This document shows positions 12,982 through 25,300 of a stretch of DNA of 64,000 nucleotides, one piece after another. The notes below the pieces were generated by a model. That model had not been told where the DNA came from. It saw only the letters and a program-made list of their open reading frames with translations, and did not search any database. The translations under genes were made by a program, and so were the position numbers. The DNA comes from Siphonodentalium dalli (lineage: Eukaryota > Mollusca > Scaphopoda > Gadilida > Siphonodentaliidae). Location of the stretch: the NCBI GenBank assembly GCA_032622095.1, contig CP136061.1, forward strand, positions 213,498,373 through 213,562,372, written 5' to 3'. How positions within the stretch are numbered: the first letter of the stretch is position 1; the number at the start of each line of letters is the position of its first letter.

Positions 12982-13447
12982 TGTAGCACTCCCCATGTTC
13001 TAACCATTAAGTTGGAATTCTCGGAAACACGTTGATGAAATTTATTGTACAATTATTACAATGTCACATCAGGCGGCCACGGAGTAAAATATAATAACAT
13101 GTTCTCTTCAACAAGTTCTGAACAAGAGTCCGCAAGAGTTTTAACAAGTCCCCCAGAGCTTAGCTCTCTTGGTTTATATATACGCCGAAATGACAACGCC
13201 CCTAGCTCATCAAATGTCGTGACTTGCTGGGAACAAGTGTCGCTTACATCAAAGCAGATGGACAATTAATAATCTGCCTTGACAAAGCATTTAACTCCAA
13301 AAGTCAACGACCCATAATTATAGGTCATCCACTCAGAGCTATAATTCCCAACAATTCCGGACACCGGACTATCAAGCTAAAGACATTGAACTTTCAGCTA
13401 AAATTAACCCTACTTACCTAACTCGTAGTCATCTCGAGAGTGTTACA
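12982..13447 (-). repeat. LTR (right copy)
   Basis: Identical by eye to 7922-8387 apart from one base. It is followed directly by ACTC, matching the four bases before the left LTR. Confidence 0.9.
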
Positions 13448-13459
13448 ACTCTTATACAG

Positions 13460-13840
13460 AGTGAAATGAACACAAGGAGACATGAGTCGATGTACATCCT
13501 TGCTCAGCTTGGTAAGAGGTGTTTTGTTTTACGAAACAATTTTCAGTTTGCTCTCGGTGATTTCGTTTTCCCGTGCGTGAAAAAACTTCATAATATTAAG
13601 ACTCCAGTTTGAACCTTCCATCCCATATACTTTTCAGAGGTTTTCTGTCGAAAAAAATAGCCACTATGGTTGATGTTTTGTTGATGAAATGGATTACTGG
13701 ATCGAGGACAGTCGGTTCAGGAGGGTTTGTTTATAACGTGTTATCAGATAAAGCATGTCTTTATCGAGCACGTCCGTTGCCAGTGTGTTCGTGTCAAAAT
13801 TCTCGTTGGTCAATTTGTAACAAGAAAACTAAGATGCATG
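13460..13840 (-). repeat. Family X fragment (part nearest 33.05-33.39 kb)
   Basis: This is diverged but collinear with 33052-33390. Shared phrases include gacatg.gtcgat, an acttc/ttccca block and ggtcaatttgta at the far end. On the minus strand both copies retain the amino-acid motif QGxxSTHV, so the homologous region was once coding. It is otherwise broken by stops. Confidence 0.6.
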
Positions 13841-14588
13841 CATCAGGTCACCCATGAACTATTTAGCATAGAATGATTCAGTTCGGTTGCAGTTTCACAA
13901 CGTTACAACTGACATACGATTACACAAGACGAGCCTTGGATGTGGAACTATGTAAGAGTGAATATTAATGTTCTAAATCACATGTTTCACATTTAGTGGT
14001 AATGGGGTCGTACTTTATTAACACGCAAGTAGTGTAATTAAGTACGGGTAATTAAAAGTAACAAATCGTTTAGTTTCTATCGTATCAGCTGAAAGGGGTG
14101 AGCAGATTGCTGGTGATGAATGTTCTCGTTAGCTGCCAATATATTGTGAATATTTGTCCCGTTACGTTTATACACTGTAGCATTGGCGGGCCAGAGTGTG
14201 TTGACATGTTAATTGTTTGGTTCATTAGTAACAGATCAGCAGAGATTTGTCGTGATAACGTATACGTGGAAATATGCTACCTAAACGGTTAAATTAACGG
14301 TTGATCTATTACACCACCGTGTATAGTCGGTTTAAATAGGTATATTATATAGGGACGTGTGCTCAATTTTGGTGTGGACCGATGATCGAAAAACAAAAAA
14401 TCAGAGGTTAATGTCGGCGGGCGGGAGGTCCATTTTTTCAATAATTTTTAAAGAAATTGAGCAGTTGCAGCAGCAAAAAAAAGGGTGTACAATTGGCAAA
14501 TGATGAGGGGCGGTGTGACGTGTAACTAGGATTGAAATTAGATATGCAATTTGGAGATTATTGGATGAGGGATGTTATATTAATTATA
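13841..14588. other. No feature seen
   Basis: Unique-looking AT-rich DNA. Short open frames (for example 14098-14292) have no recognisable motif. Confidence 0.4.
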
Positions 14589-15086
14589 TTAAAGGAACGA
14601 GAGGGCTTAGTTGTCGAAAATATTCATATTTGTTCCAAACACCGTAAACAGAAAAATATTAAAACGCATACATTTTGGTTCAAATATACGATCACTATCG
14701 CTTAAACATCATGCTTACATAAAGACCTACTACATTTTACCTAAACAAGAGTCTGATTGTGTTATAGAAGGCAGCACAATGCTACTGGCTAATCACACAC
14801 AAATGGTATAAACGCTCTTTATTATTTCCAAATAAGGAATTTAGCAACAAAGAACGCTCTTTATGTTTACCATCATAATATAAAGAAACACCAGGAAAGT
14901 AACTTTTTATGCTTTGTTTACATAACAATCGTCAAATTTACGACAATAACATACTGTTTATGAGATATTTCTCATTTGTATATTAACAAAGTCTGTCTAT
15001 ATTTGAATATTTTTTTCGTTTGTAGCGGTTTTTGACAGGTGGAAATATGTTCACAGGATACCCACCAAGGCCTTCCGTACCTTTAC
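14589..15086 (+). mobile_element. TTAA foldback MITE, copy 2
   Basis: It begins TTAAAGGAACGAGAGGGC and ends CCTTCCGTACCTTTA, where the last TTAA base has changed to TTAC. The paired central words AACGCTCTTTAT lie at about 14812 and 14854, again 42 bp apart. It belongs with copies 5 and 6 (GGCCTTGG-type ends), not with copy 1. Confidence 0.8.
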
Positions 15087-15349
15087 GGTATACTGCAACT
15101 TTTTTTCTTTTCAATAGCAGAATACAGAATGCTATTAAGAAGTGACAGAAAACACAGAACATTTTTTTTAATTATAAGTATTGAGCAGTAAGAAATATTT
15201 GAGTGGAGGAAACCAGTAACGAAAGGCGATATTAACATGATTTCTGTCAGAGAATAATTGTTTACGTTCCAATGAATATTAAAATGTACTGAAAACAAAC
15301 TGCTAATGGGTGCCAGACTTTCATAAACACAAATTATGTATTAATGGTG

Positions 15350-15625
15350 TAACGACATATTTCGTTCTTTAATGTCTCAAAAAAGAGGGGGTGGTGATGT
15401 TTGGATCTCTAGTTTAACGACATTTTTCGGTCTTTGTAGTTTAATGACATTTTTCGGTCTTTATAATATCTCAAGATATAGGGGGGTATTTGGATCTCTA
15501 GTTTAACGACATTTTTCGGTCTTTATAGTTTAACGACATTTTCGGTCTTTAATATCTCAAGATACAGGGGCCCTTAGGGGGTATTTGGATCTCTAGTTTA
15601 ACGACATTTTTCGGTCTTTGATAGC
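15350..15625. repeat. ~100-120 bp tandem repeat, about 2.5 copies
   Basis: Units contain gtttaacgacatttttcgg (sometimes doubled), a tatctcaagata spacer, a G-run and tttggatctctag. The word cgacatttttcggtcttt or close variants occurs six or more times. Confidence 0.88.
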
Positions 15626-16689
15626 AAAATGGAAGTACATCTTTGGAAAGATGTGGTGGCCCTAAACAGGAAAGTTGTTTGGTGGTCTTGAAATACAGTT
15701 TTTCTGAACAGTCTTCCTTGATTAAAGTGATGTGAAACACTCCGACAGACACCGGGCAGAGTGATCAAATAGAAATTAAGAATAATCTTTCTCAAAGTAG
15801 TTATTTGTTACGAATATTAATTCAAATGGATGATACACAACGTCATTCTTATATATTAGTTAAATGCAATGACTCTCGATGGCGAAATCATTTTTGTTTA
15901 ATTATAGCCGATAGTTGCGCCCCGAATCGAGATGTAAATATTTACAATTTGGGGTAGTTCAGACGATGTTCTCTATGAAGTGGTGTGGTAGATTTCTTTG
16001 GAAATTTTCAGTGATGTTAGTAGAATGATAACATTCTCCAGGTTGGCAAAGTGCCTGAGCACTAACTTATCAATTTCTCGCACCCGAAAAAGTCCATAAC
16101 AAGTCCATAATATGTCTTTAAGCATATATATAAATCTCCGAAAACAAAAATTCTAAAGCATTAAACGATTTGCTATATTTCCACGGCATATATTTCATCT
16201 GATTTTGCTTTTTGCTGATATATACTTTTTCAAGAGAATCCAGGGTAATTTGTGAGAATATTTACGAGAATCTAGATTTGGATTCTCGCCGAAATATAAG
16301 CCCAGTGTGCCTGAAGTGTGCCTAAATGGCATAAATTGTACCGTGGTTCCCATGTTCGCCAAAGTGGCATAAATTTATTTCAGGATAATCATACTAATAG
16401 GCATTCATTTATATCACTGATATCAGGACAAAAAATAGCAATTTCCATTGCATGGAACAGAAAAGAGCGTTATTGTTTATCGGTGTTGTTTTTGGAAGTG
16501 GTGGTAGTTCAATTTTATACGTTTCGACCCCCAATAAGTATTTCCGAACAAATGAATTATTAACAAGCGTGACATGACATCATTGACGAAGATAATTAAC
16601 ACCGATCTACGAGAAGTAGCCAAATACCTTAAGGTAATTGACAGTCTTTCGGCTGCTATTATCTGATTATTGATAATCTCATGTTGGTA
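15626..16689. other. No feature seen
   Basis: Unique-looking sequence with only short unrecognised open frames. Confidence 0.4.
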
Positions 16690-16850
16690 TCCTGCTTCTC
16701 TATAGGAATCAGATTGCATTTCTAGAGTCGGGGAGCGAGTACACCGTGGAATGCTAAAGGTGAAGGTAACTGAAGAATGACCTTCACCTGATACATGCGA
16801 CACGTTATTAAAGGATGACATCCCGTTTATTTGATTTGTACATAATATCT
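16690..16850 (-). repeat. LINE 3'-end fragment, copy 1
   Basis: This segment is shared with about 59530-59660: both contain gagtcggggagcgagt, aaggtgaaggtaactgaaga and aaaggatgacatc. On the minus strand the 59 kb copy encodes an ALAPRLWN motif typical of the region after the reverse transcriptase in CR1/L2-like LINEs; here that frame is decayed. Confidence 0.6.
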
Positions 16851-17258
16851 AAATGACTAAATTTAGCAATCGCAGAAAATGGCAACACGCCAACTACTAG
16901 AGTAACACAACAAAGGATTATTGAAATCTCCGATTATACAAATAAACTTCGCAGGTGCGGTGGATATTTGCAGACCTGATCTTAACCATCGTGTTATCAA
17001 CACAAAATAGACTATTATTTATCAAATGACATCGCCATCATAAATTAAATAAATGAAACAAGTCAATACAAATTTCTCTGTCTGGACTGATAATAGGGAT
17101 TTTAGGTGAAAATGTCATATTCAAGTACAATGTTTATAGTTAGTCTCATATGAAAGATTATGAATCGCAGATCACAAAACTTTTTACAGAACAAAAAAAT
17201 TCCATCTAGTTTCCTAGTTATGGTTAATCGAAGGTCGAAAAACCACTGATATTTTTTG
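16851..17258. other. No feature seen
   Basis: AT-rich unique-looking sequence. Confidence 0.4.
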
Positions 17259-17655
17259 TCACGTGGGCCTCAGTGCATTATGACTAAATAGGCTGAAGAG
17301 GAACGGCCCCAAAATGGGTGTTTTTGGGTACTTTTTCGGAATTAATTTTGCTTTAATTTTGCATAACTTAACAAATATTTGACGGATTATGCTGAAATTT
17401 GGTACCATACCTTCGGGATAGATTTTCACACATGTCAAGGTTTTCGCGAACATCACACCATGTGAACTTGCCTAATTTGCATCTAATTTGCATATTATAT
17501 ATCTAGTTGCCGAGACTAATGAGCTGGAAATTTAATGTGAAAGCAAACAAATACCACAATAATGAATGTAATATGGGTCTATTTCGATGATAAGGGGGCA
17601 TTTTTGATCTTTAAACAATAATTTGTCCATTATAATACCAAATTTATGTATGAAT

Positions 17656-18755
17656 GAAAGTGTCAATGACACTGTAGCTCAACTTGGAAAGGGAATAATT
17701 TAATGTATTACAGTCAATGGAGCGATTATGAATGTGGAAAGTTGAATGTCTAATACTAGTTTATAGACATGAAGAGAAAAGTAAAATCCAAGATGGCTGC
17801 TGACGGCCATGTCTTCGGCCGAATGACCCCAAAATGATTGTATCCCATCCGCATGTCATCGTTAACATCCATGACAAATTTTATGACGATCAGACTAAAG
17901 GTACGACCTGTAGCCCATGCTAAAGAATTTAGTCATACAAAGAGTAAAATCCAAGATGGCTGCTGGCGGCCATGCTTTTTATATCAGACGAACAGTACGA
18001 CCTGTAGCCTGTGCTAATGGATTGAATTTTGAAATCAAAGATGGCCACTGGCGGCCATGTTTTTCATCCAAATGACCCCAAAATGACTCGTTCCCATCTA
18101 GATTCCAATTTCAACAGCCACGAAAAATTTCATGATGATCAGACTCAAGGTACGACCTGTAGTCCGTGCTAAAGGATTTAGTCATACAAAGAGTAAAATC
18201 CAAGATGGCTTCTGGTGGCCATGTTTTTTGGCCGAATGACCCCAAAATGACTCGTTCCCATCTACATGTCATTATTAACATTCATGACAAATTTTATGAT
18301 GATCAGACTAAAGGTACGACCTGTAGCATGTGCTAAAGGATTTAGTCATGCAAAGAGCAAAATCTAAGATGGCTGCCGGCGGCCATGTTTTTTTGCCAAA
18401 TGACCCCAAAATTACTCGTTCCCATCTACATGTCAATATTAACATCCATGAGAAATTTCATGACAATAAGACAAACGGTACAGCCTGTAGCCCGTGATAA
18501 TGGATTGAATTTTGAAATCCAAGATGGCCACTGGTGGCCATGTTTTTTTTCCGAATGACCCCAAAATGACTCGTTCCCATCTACATGTCAATGTCAACAT
18601 CCAGGACAAATTTCATAATAATCGTACCAAAGGTACGAACTGTAGCCCGTGCTAAAGGAAATTGTTGACGCATCACGCACACGCGCACACACGGACGACG
18701 GATACCAAGCCATGGCAATAGCTCAAACTTTACAAAGTAAAGTTGAGCTAATAAG
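17656..18755 (+). mobile_element. Pearl/Helentron-like non-autonomous element, copy A
   Basis: The 5' end holds a palindrome AGTGTCAATGACACT followed by GTAGCTCAACTT; the 3' end is AAGTTGAGCTAATA. The terminal 11 bp are thus inverted, and a hairpin forms at about 18718-18750 (AGCTCAAACTTTAC / GTAAAGTTGAGCT). Between them lies a ~164 bp tandem core, six units starting near 17791, 17954, 18039, 18203, 18367 and 18522; the second is internally deleted to 85 bp. A tandem core, 3' hairpin and no coding sequence are the hallmarks of pearl elements described in oysters and of Helentron-associated elements; membership is inferred. Neighbouring tandem units show the empty target tatgaataagta. Confidence 0.8.
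17780..18690 (+). repeat. ~164 bp tandem core repeat, 6 units
   Basis: Each unit carries caagatggctgc(t/c)ggcggcc or a variant, aatgaccccaaaatgactcg, atgatgatcagac and ggtacgacctgtagcc. Measured periods are 163, 85 (deleted unit), 164, 164 and 155 bp. The same core occurs in reverse at 56.5-57.4 kb. Confidence 0.9.
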
Positions 18756-19320
18756 TAATAATAGATATGCAAATTAAGCCACGCCCACTTTTTCGCAATA
18801 AATTTTGCTTTAATTTTGCATAACTTACAATACTGAATGTAATATGGGTCTATTTCGATGATAAGGGGTGATCTTTATTCTTTAAACAATAATTTGACCA
18901 TTATAATACCAAATTTATGTATGAATAAGTAAAAATGGATATGCAAATTAGGCCACGCCCACTTTTTCACAATAAAGTTTGCTTTAAGTTTGCATAACTT
19001 AAAAAATATTTGACGGATTAAGCTGAAATTAGGTACATATCTTCGGATAGATTTTCACATATGCCAAGGTCATCGCGAACATCACACCATGTGACCTTAT
19101 CTAATTTGCATATTATATATCTAGTTACCGAGACTAATGAGATGGAAAATTAATGTGAAAGCAAACAAATACCATAATAATGAAGGTAATATGGGTCTAT
19201 TTCGATGCAAAAAGGTCATTTATGATCTTTAACCAATAATTTGTCCATTATGATTATCATACCAAATTTATCTATGAATAATAAATAATAGATATGCAAA
19301 TTAGGCCAAGAAACAACTAC

Positions 19321-20262
19321 ATGTACATGTATAGTTAGGTTTACTATATGCTAATAGTATCAGGAGACTTTTGAACCATTTTCAGAGACATTGATAAAAA
19401 CCAATGACATTTATGAGTTATACCTACTTGTAGTCTATGCTTATGAACTATGGAACAATATGGTTTACATATAATAGTGCTGTGTTTAATTAATAATTAA
19501 TCAACTATATTGAATAATCATGACAGCCCTACCATTTGAAGTTTATTTGGAAAAAATTTCTGTCTGGCTGACAGATATAAGTAAACCACGAAGAGACGCT
19601 CGCCATCTCTGGTTCAACCATTTTCCTGCCCATTGGCAGTTATTGTACTTGCATATGTTCTGCCCCGTGAATTCTTCAAACATCCCATTGGGCCCATAAA
19701 CATCTCCCACCAGACGTTAGCGACTGGGTCCACTGCCGTGAGGCCAACCAACCCAGCCCAAAGGCAGTGTATACTCCGCACGAGGCCTGGTGCCCGGCTG
19801 GTGGGACCAGCATAGTATGTAATATAATTGGTGTGTCGTGACATGGCCTGTCGACTGATAAAACATTGGATCTCGCTTCCATCAACCTCTCGATATATAA
19901 GTCATATCTTTAAAATTTGAAAACAATAGCCAATAATATTTAGTGTGATTTTAAATGATAATTTCTTCATATTTGACAGGATTGTGTAAAGATGTAGCTG
20001 AAGGCACTGGAAATTAATTATTCATTTAACGCAGTGAATTATTTGGCCTGGAATATAAAGCTGGGATTATACTGAAATAATTACATTCACTTCATTCTCT
20101 ATAGACGTACAAGTATTTTGTCATTGATTTATAAAATGCTATCAAATGTATTTAAGTAGGATAATTACAGAAGGTCAGAAGTGAACTTACGAAGTTCCAA
20201 ATATTTAAAATTTAATGATATTTCCAGCTTAAATGCACTGTGATGTAATTATAAATAATGAT
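19321..20262. other. No gene recognised; GC-rich patch at 19.63-19.83 kb
   Basis: A ~200 bp patch is markedly richer in G+C than its surroundings and is open on both strands. The minus frame 19614-19844 is rich in W, G, M and V and looks more protein-like than most here, but I recognise nothing. It could be a fossil exon or simply a repeat. Confidence 0.4.
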
Positions 20263-20370
20263 CTTTGTTTCCTAATGTAATAACACAGTTTAAAGGCATC
20301 ATGTGGAATACAAAATGTTTGTGATTCGGTATGATGCCTTTAAACTGTGTTATTACATTAGGAAACAAAG
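20263..20370. repeat. Perfect 40 bp inverted repeat (hairpin)
   Basis: The arm 20263-20302 (starting ctttgtttcctaatgtaata) is matched exactly in reverse complement at 20331-20370, with a 28 bp loop. The start and end bases suggest a very small foldback MITE. No clear target duplication is seen. Confidence 0.92.
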
Positions 20371-20469
20371 ACTATTTCCAAGTTAAGTGTAAAAGTACAT
20401 GTAACTGTTAGAGCATATGTTAGGATACAATAATTTATATGCATGTGGCAGGATAATGAGCGTATCTGG

Positions 20470-21310
20470 AGATGTCGGCCCGCGCGAAGACGGCCCCATA
20501 TGAAGACGGCCCCATTAATGTAGATGGGCAGACAGTATGGTCATGCGTCTGACAAATATATATCATATATAGAGGATCTCACATGAGTTCCTATTTTATA
20601 CGGAATTTATCAACCGAGTTCACTAAATTCGATTTGAGCCGAGGTTTACCGAGGCTCAAATAGAATTTAGAGGACGAGGTTGATAAATTACGTATAAAAT
20701 AGGACGAGTGTGAGATACCTTTTATCACATGATCAAATAAACCCGAAGCAACGCGAAATATTCATCGAAAACAACAATCATAAACTACAGCGATCGCAAG
20801 TTATTTGAAGAACGCCGTGACGTCATCGCACGCGCTGATATTAAACGTGTCTATTACCGATAATTATGAAACTGCTTTTATGGCCAAATTATGTGATAAA
20901 TATATTTATAAAAAACAATGATATACCGGTATATAGTTGCCTACAGACAATGAAAGAAAGCTGGTAAGTACTGTTGATTGCTGCTTAGCGAATGAAGCCA
21001 TTAGTTCAAATATTTAACGTATGGAAGCTGTATAGAGACAGAGATTTGACAACAAGCCAGCTACTCCATAGGGTCGCCGAGATTTCGGCACCCATATATA
21101 ACTGACAACACAGTGACAACGACGACGTTTGAATTTATTGTTAATTGTATTAATATAATTTTGTCATTATTATTATTAGTTTCATATTTCATATCATCAT
21201 ATAAATTAAAAAACGATTTAAAACAATGTTTCTGTTATATATGGGGCCGACTTCGTGCGGGGCCGTCATTGTATGGGGCCAACTTCGCACGGGGCCGACT
21301 TCTCCTGTAT
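20470..21310. repeat. Region bounded by inverted GGCCCC-rich motifs
   Basis: The left side has gaagacggccccat twice (about 20485-20515); the right side (about 21240-21305) has four inverted copies of the type atggggccgacttcg. The bounded ~830 bp includes the palindrome at 20575-20716 and no coding sequence. These GC-rich words stand out in AT-rich surroundings and may be subterminal repeats of a composite MITE. Confidence 0.55.
20575..20716. repeat. Inverted repeat, ~65 bp arms
   Basis: The arm 20575-20640 (gatctcacatgagttcc ... gatttgagcc) pairs with 20653-20716 (ggctcaaat ... gtgtgagat), with a 12 bp loop and few mismatches. It could form a strong hairpin or cruciform. Confidence 0.9.
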
Positions 21311-22370
21311 TCATAAAGAGCCCTGCAGTTAGAGAAGGTTGACTCTAACACATCAGCGACTGATAGTGATACATGTTTTATATCAGTCACTGATTTTGCC
21401 TGTAGTACCAACCCAAATTAACAACTCACTACAGGACATGTTTAAATAAAAAAAAACACCTCAACTCAAGAATAAGGTAAAGGTATTATTCCAGATTCTT
21501 ATATAAATCATAATCCCCATGTAAAAATGACATTCTAATTAAAAATCAGTTAGGCCTAGCCCTAGAAGTAGTACACACTTATCAAGCCACACTCAATGGC
21601 ACTTGTCAGATGTTGATTTTGTTTCTTCTTAAAAATTTCAATTTACTTTCATTTTCAACTTGCAATTGAATTGTGCAAAGATTGGGTTAACTTAAATACA
21701 TTTCTGACTGAAGTTTTACTGCCATTAGCCGATGATTAGGAATGAATAAATACTCGAGAAAAACAATTAATCAATATCCACCAGCGTCATAGTACACAAA
21801 CACGCACAGTTGTTAACGTTTCTTCTTATAAATTTGCATTTGTTTACAAACAATGCCGAGTCAAAACGGGGAATTCCCTGCCATTCCAATGTTCGACTCC
21901 AACCAAGTTGACCTACTCATTTTCACGCGATAACAGCCGCTGAGCGAAGTTATTTTAGCTGACAAAACTATTAAACATCGGAATAATAATGGATGCAACC
22001 TCATCAACTTATCATTACGCATGCATACAGTGCCTTATTTGCCTAAAATACGACAGCAAATCATTGCACCGACACAAGAGAATGGAATAACAGTGATAAT
22101 AAAAATGGCGACGTCTTCATGAAATTCTATCATTTCTGCGCATGCGCAAGAAAATTCCAAATAAGGAGTTGCCATATAAGGAAACTGCAATCTCAATAAT
22201 TACCAAGCAATTAAAGTCTCTACAAATTTTGTTTCATGATCGAACTGCGGACCTGATAATTATCGAAATATGTAGTCGAAATAATTTTTAATTAGTTAAT
22301 CACATGATTTAGATATCAACACACTCTTAAAGACGCAATACACCGCTATCTTGCTTGTTGTGGATTTCCC
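21311..22370. other. No feature seen
   Basis: Unique-looking DNA. The word tgcgcatgcgcaag at about 22137 recurs at about 26042, on the far side of the LINE, but no clean target-site duplication could be drawn from it. Confidence 0.4.
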
Positions 22371-22371
22371 T

Positions 22372-25300
22372 CCTTTAAGTGAGGAGCACCCCATTATAAT
22401 GGGTATAAAAATAATGGAAGTAAAAATAAGTCAAATAAGACCAGGTAAAACTACAGTAATGATAAAATAGTTGGTAAAATTGTGGTACTAGTGAGTTAAA
22501 AGATTTGTGTGTGCGTAAGTTGCACTTAAAAACTTTTAAGTTGAGCTTTCATATGTACATATGTACATGTATATTTTTGTTTTGTTTTTAAGATTGGTAT
22601 AGTTAAAATTGTCGTGTTGACAAGACTATTTACAAGTAGTTGTTTTGCCTGTACAGCTCGGCTAGTTTGTCATTTTATATGTGCTTGTCTGCTTCTGTTT
22701 TCAAAGTGTTTACTCTATGCACATGGATTGAGTATAAGAAATGTCTTGCCAGTTTTTCAATTTGTTCTTTTTCTATATCGATGAGGTTCCAGGTTTCTAG
22801 TTTTGTGCAGTCTAAGGTTAATTGAGTTAAGAGTTCTGGTTGATCAATAATGTATTTGTCAGTGGTAGTTTTTGAGAGACATAATTTGAGTTTTTGTATG
22901 TAACGATGTCGTTGGTTACTAGTGTCCGTACATTGTGAAATGAAGTGTATTCTGTCCTCATCAGCTAGTTTGCATAGTGGACATATGGCAGAGGTCAGGT
23001 TTTGTCTGAATCTTTTTCTATTTATTTGTAGTAAATAAGTGTCTGTCATCAACCATGTTTTTATAATAGCCTTTTTTTGTGGCAGCGGGCGAGTATTTTG
23101 ATGAATCCCATACAAGATGACATTTGCTGCTGGAATTTTTTTGCAGTTTGATCATTGCCAATGTTGTTTTACTGGAGAACTCTCTGTCATTAATATCATG
23201 CCAATATTGGTATATAGCTTTTTTACATATTGTTTTCCATTTGTTGGCATCTTCCTTACTGTGGATGGTGTTTATGATATGCAGTGGGTCAGGAAGGGTA
23301 TATTTGGAAAGTATGTCTCTGACATGTATAAACCAGCTATGGCTGTTGTCATTTTTCATGATAAGTTGCCTTATTGCAAGATCTCGCTCTGCAGAGTTGT
23401 GTGTTTTGGCTATATTAATATAGAATGTTGTAATTTTGAGATCTATAGTGCCTTGGATGGGAATAGCTCCAATAAGTGTATTTGTAGCGGCATTTGCTGT
23501 GCGTGTTGATAAACTCTGCAGTTGTTTCATGGTTTTTCGTTGGAAACGTTCGAGTTCATCTATGTCTTTTTTTTTCATATGTAGGATTTCTATACCATGC
23601 AGCATTCTAGGAATGACAAAAGTGTTCCACATTTGGTATGCTATTACTGGTGATATACCGTTTGTTCCATGTAGCCCTGTACCCATCATGGAGTATAGGG
23701 TTCGTCTGTCCATTGTTATTCGTTTTGGGATATCTGGGGTATTTGTTGGATTACGCTCTACACCTAGGTGTTTGGTGGAGCCTACGATATTAACAGGAGT
23801 TCCACCTAGGACAGTTTTTATTTCACCATTCATTTTTTGTGTAGATGTTTTCATTTGGACAATTTCGCATTTAGTTGCGTTCATTGCGAATCGATCTTTA
23901 CATGAGTTGTTGTATACAATACTTGTGAGAGTTTGTAAATCAGATGTTGTTTTTGCTAAGATGGCTACATCATCTGCACAGGTGGGGGCTGTTATATCAA
24001 TTGTGCCAATTTTAAACCCAGCTGCATTATTACTTAGCTGATTTAGCATGTCGTTGTTAAATCTTTTATAGAGCATTGCTGATAATTTAGCCCCTTGTCT
24101 TATTCCTTGGTGAAGTAGTATATCTGAGGAGTATGATCCACCCCATTTTACCTTTGTATTCGCCTCATGATGTAATGAATTTACAAGTAGCCATAGGTCG
24201 CTGTGGATCCCATCAATGAAAAGTTTTCTCAGTAGGCTTTTATGCCATACAACGTCAAATGCTTTTTCAGCATCCAGGGTTTCTAATATTAATGTCTCAT
24301 TTAAGTCTTTGCTTTCATTGTATGCTTCAGTTATCATAAGCCCAGCAACTAGGGGTGATGTGCCTTGAGTGAAGCCACGTTGCATTTTATTTTGTGATGG
24401 TAATAGTATGTTGTCTAGTTTGTCTTGCAGGGTTGCTTCTAGGATTTTACATATTATGGAGCTGATAGTTATGCCCCTGTAATTCCCTGGTTTTGTTGGG
24501 TCTTTGTCCTTTTTTGGTACAGGTGTTAATATGCCGATTTTTATTTCTTTTGGCACTTCTCGTTTTTCATATATAGTGTTTATGATGTTCATGATTATTG
24601 GGGCAGTTTCTTCTATGCTATATTTGAGGTGATCAGCCGTAATTCCAGCATAGTCAGCTGCTTTATTTAGTTTGAGCTTATTGACAATTGTTTTAATTTC
24701 ATGCAGTGTGACTGGTTCTAAAGATGGTGTATTAGCACGACATATTTGTTCAATAGCTTCAATATCAGCCGAGACTTGTTTGTGGAATGTATCATCAAAT
24801 CTATCGGCAGTTTTTGGTTCTGACAGTTTTTTGAAGTGTTTAAACCACCCATCCATCATCTGTTCGGCACCATATTGGTGTCCATCTATTTCAATATACT
24901 CAGTGACTACACTCTTGGTGAGCCTTTGTTTGTTTATAAGTTTATAGAATAGTACTTGATCATTAGATGCATTGGCTTGAGAGATTTCATCATATAGTTG
25001 GGTTCTCTCTGCAGCCATTTGTTGCCTTTGTGTGCATCTTAATTTCTTTTTAGTGGCCATTTTTGCCATTTTAAGTGGATTATTTGTGTCAACTGGCCTA
25101 CCTGCCGTTTTCCATTGATAATGGGCCTTTTTACTTTCTTGTATCGCACTGGCTATACTGGGGTTCCATTGCTTTTTACCATTGGAGCTTTTTTTATGCC
25201 TTTTGGCAGGTGTGGCTTTCTCTGCTGCGCTTATTATCATTTGGCCAAACTTCACAATGGATTCTTCCAGATTATTGTGTATAGTGGTCTGTGTTAGGTG

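Larger units (their letters stand above)
7922..13447 (-). mobile_element. Noncoding LTR retrotransposon (LARD-like)
   Basis: Two 466 bp direct repeats (7922-8387 and 12982-13447) bound a 4.6 kb interior. Each repeat starts TGTAGCACTC and ends GAGTGTTACA, the inverted TG...CA signature of LTRs. The tetranucleotide ACTC precedes the left repeat (7918-7921) and follows the right one (13448-13451), a fitting target-site duplication. By eye the LTRs differ at one base, so insertion is recent. On the minus strand a purine-rich tract (rc of about 8391-8408) abuts one LTR, and TGGTGCCGAGTTAGC (rc of about 12958-12972), a plausible primer-binding site, lies 9 nt from the other; this suggests minus orientation. 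No gag, protease, RT, RNase H or integrase motif was found in any frame, so it is non-autonomous. Confidence 0.85.
17259..19320. repeat. ~350 bp AT-rich tandem repeat, interrupted by a mobile element
   Basis: Units start near gccacgcccactttttc and contain cataactta, acatcacaccatgtgacctt, gagactaatgag and gggtctatttcgatg. Unit 1 is 17259-17655, unit 2 (internally deleted) about 18756-18930, unit 3 about 18931-19290 and a partial unit 4 follows. The pearl-like element at 17656-18755 splits the junction of units 1 and 2. Confidence 0.85.

Noticed and set aside
19614-19885. GC-rich minus-strand frame as a host exon
   Set aside because: Protein-like composition but no homology I recognise, no splice sites assigned; noted only as a GC-rich patch.
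23117-25297. Plus-strand open frames of 60-201 codons opposite the LINE
   Set aside because: They are antisense shadows of the ORF2 reading frame with no motifs of their own.
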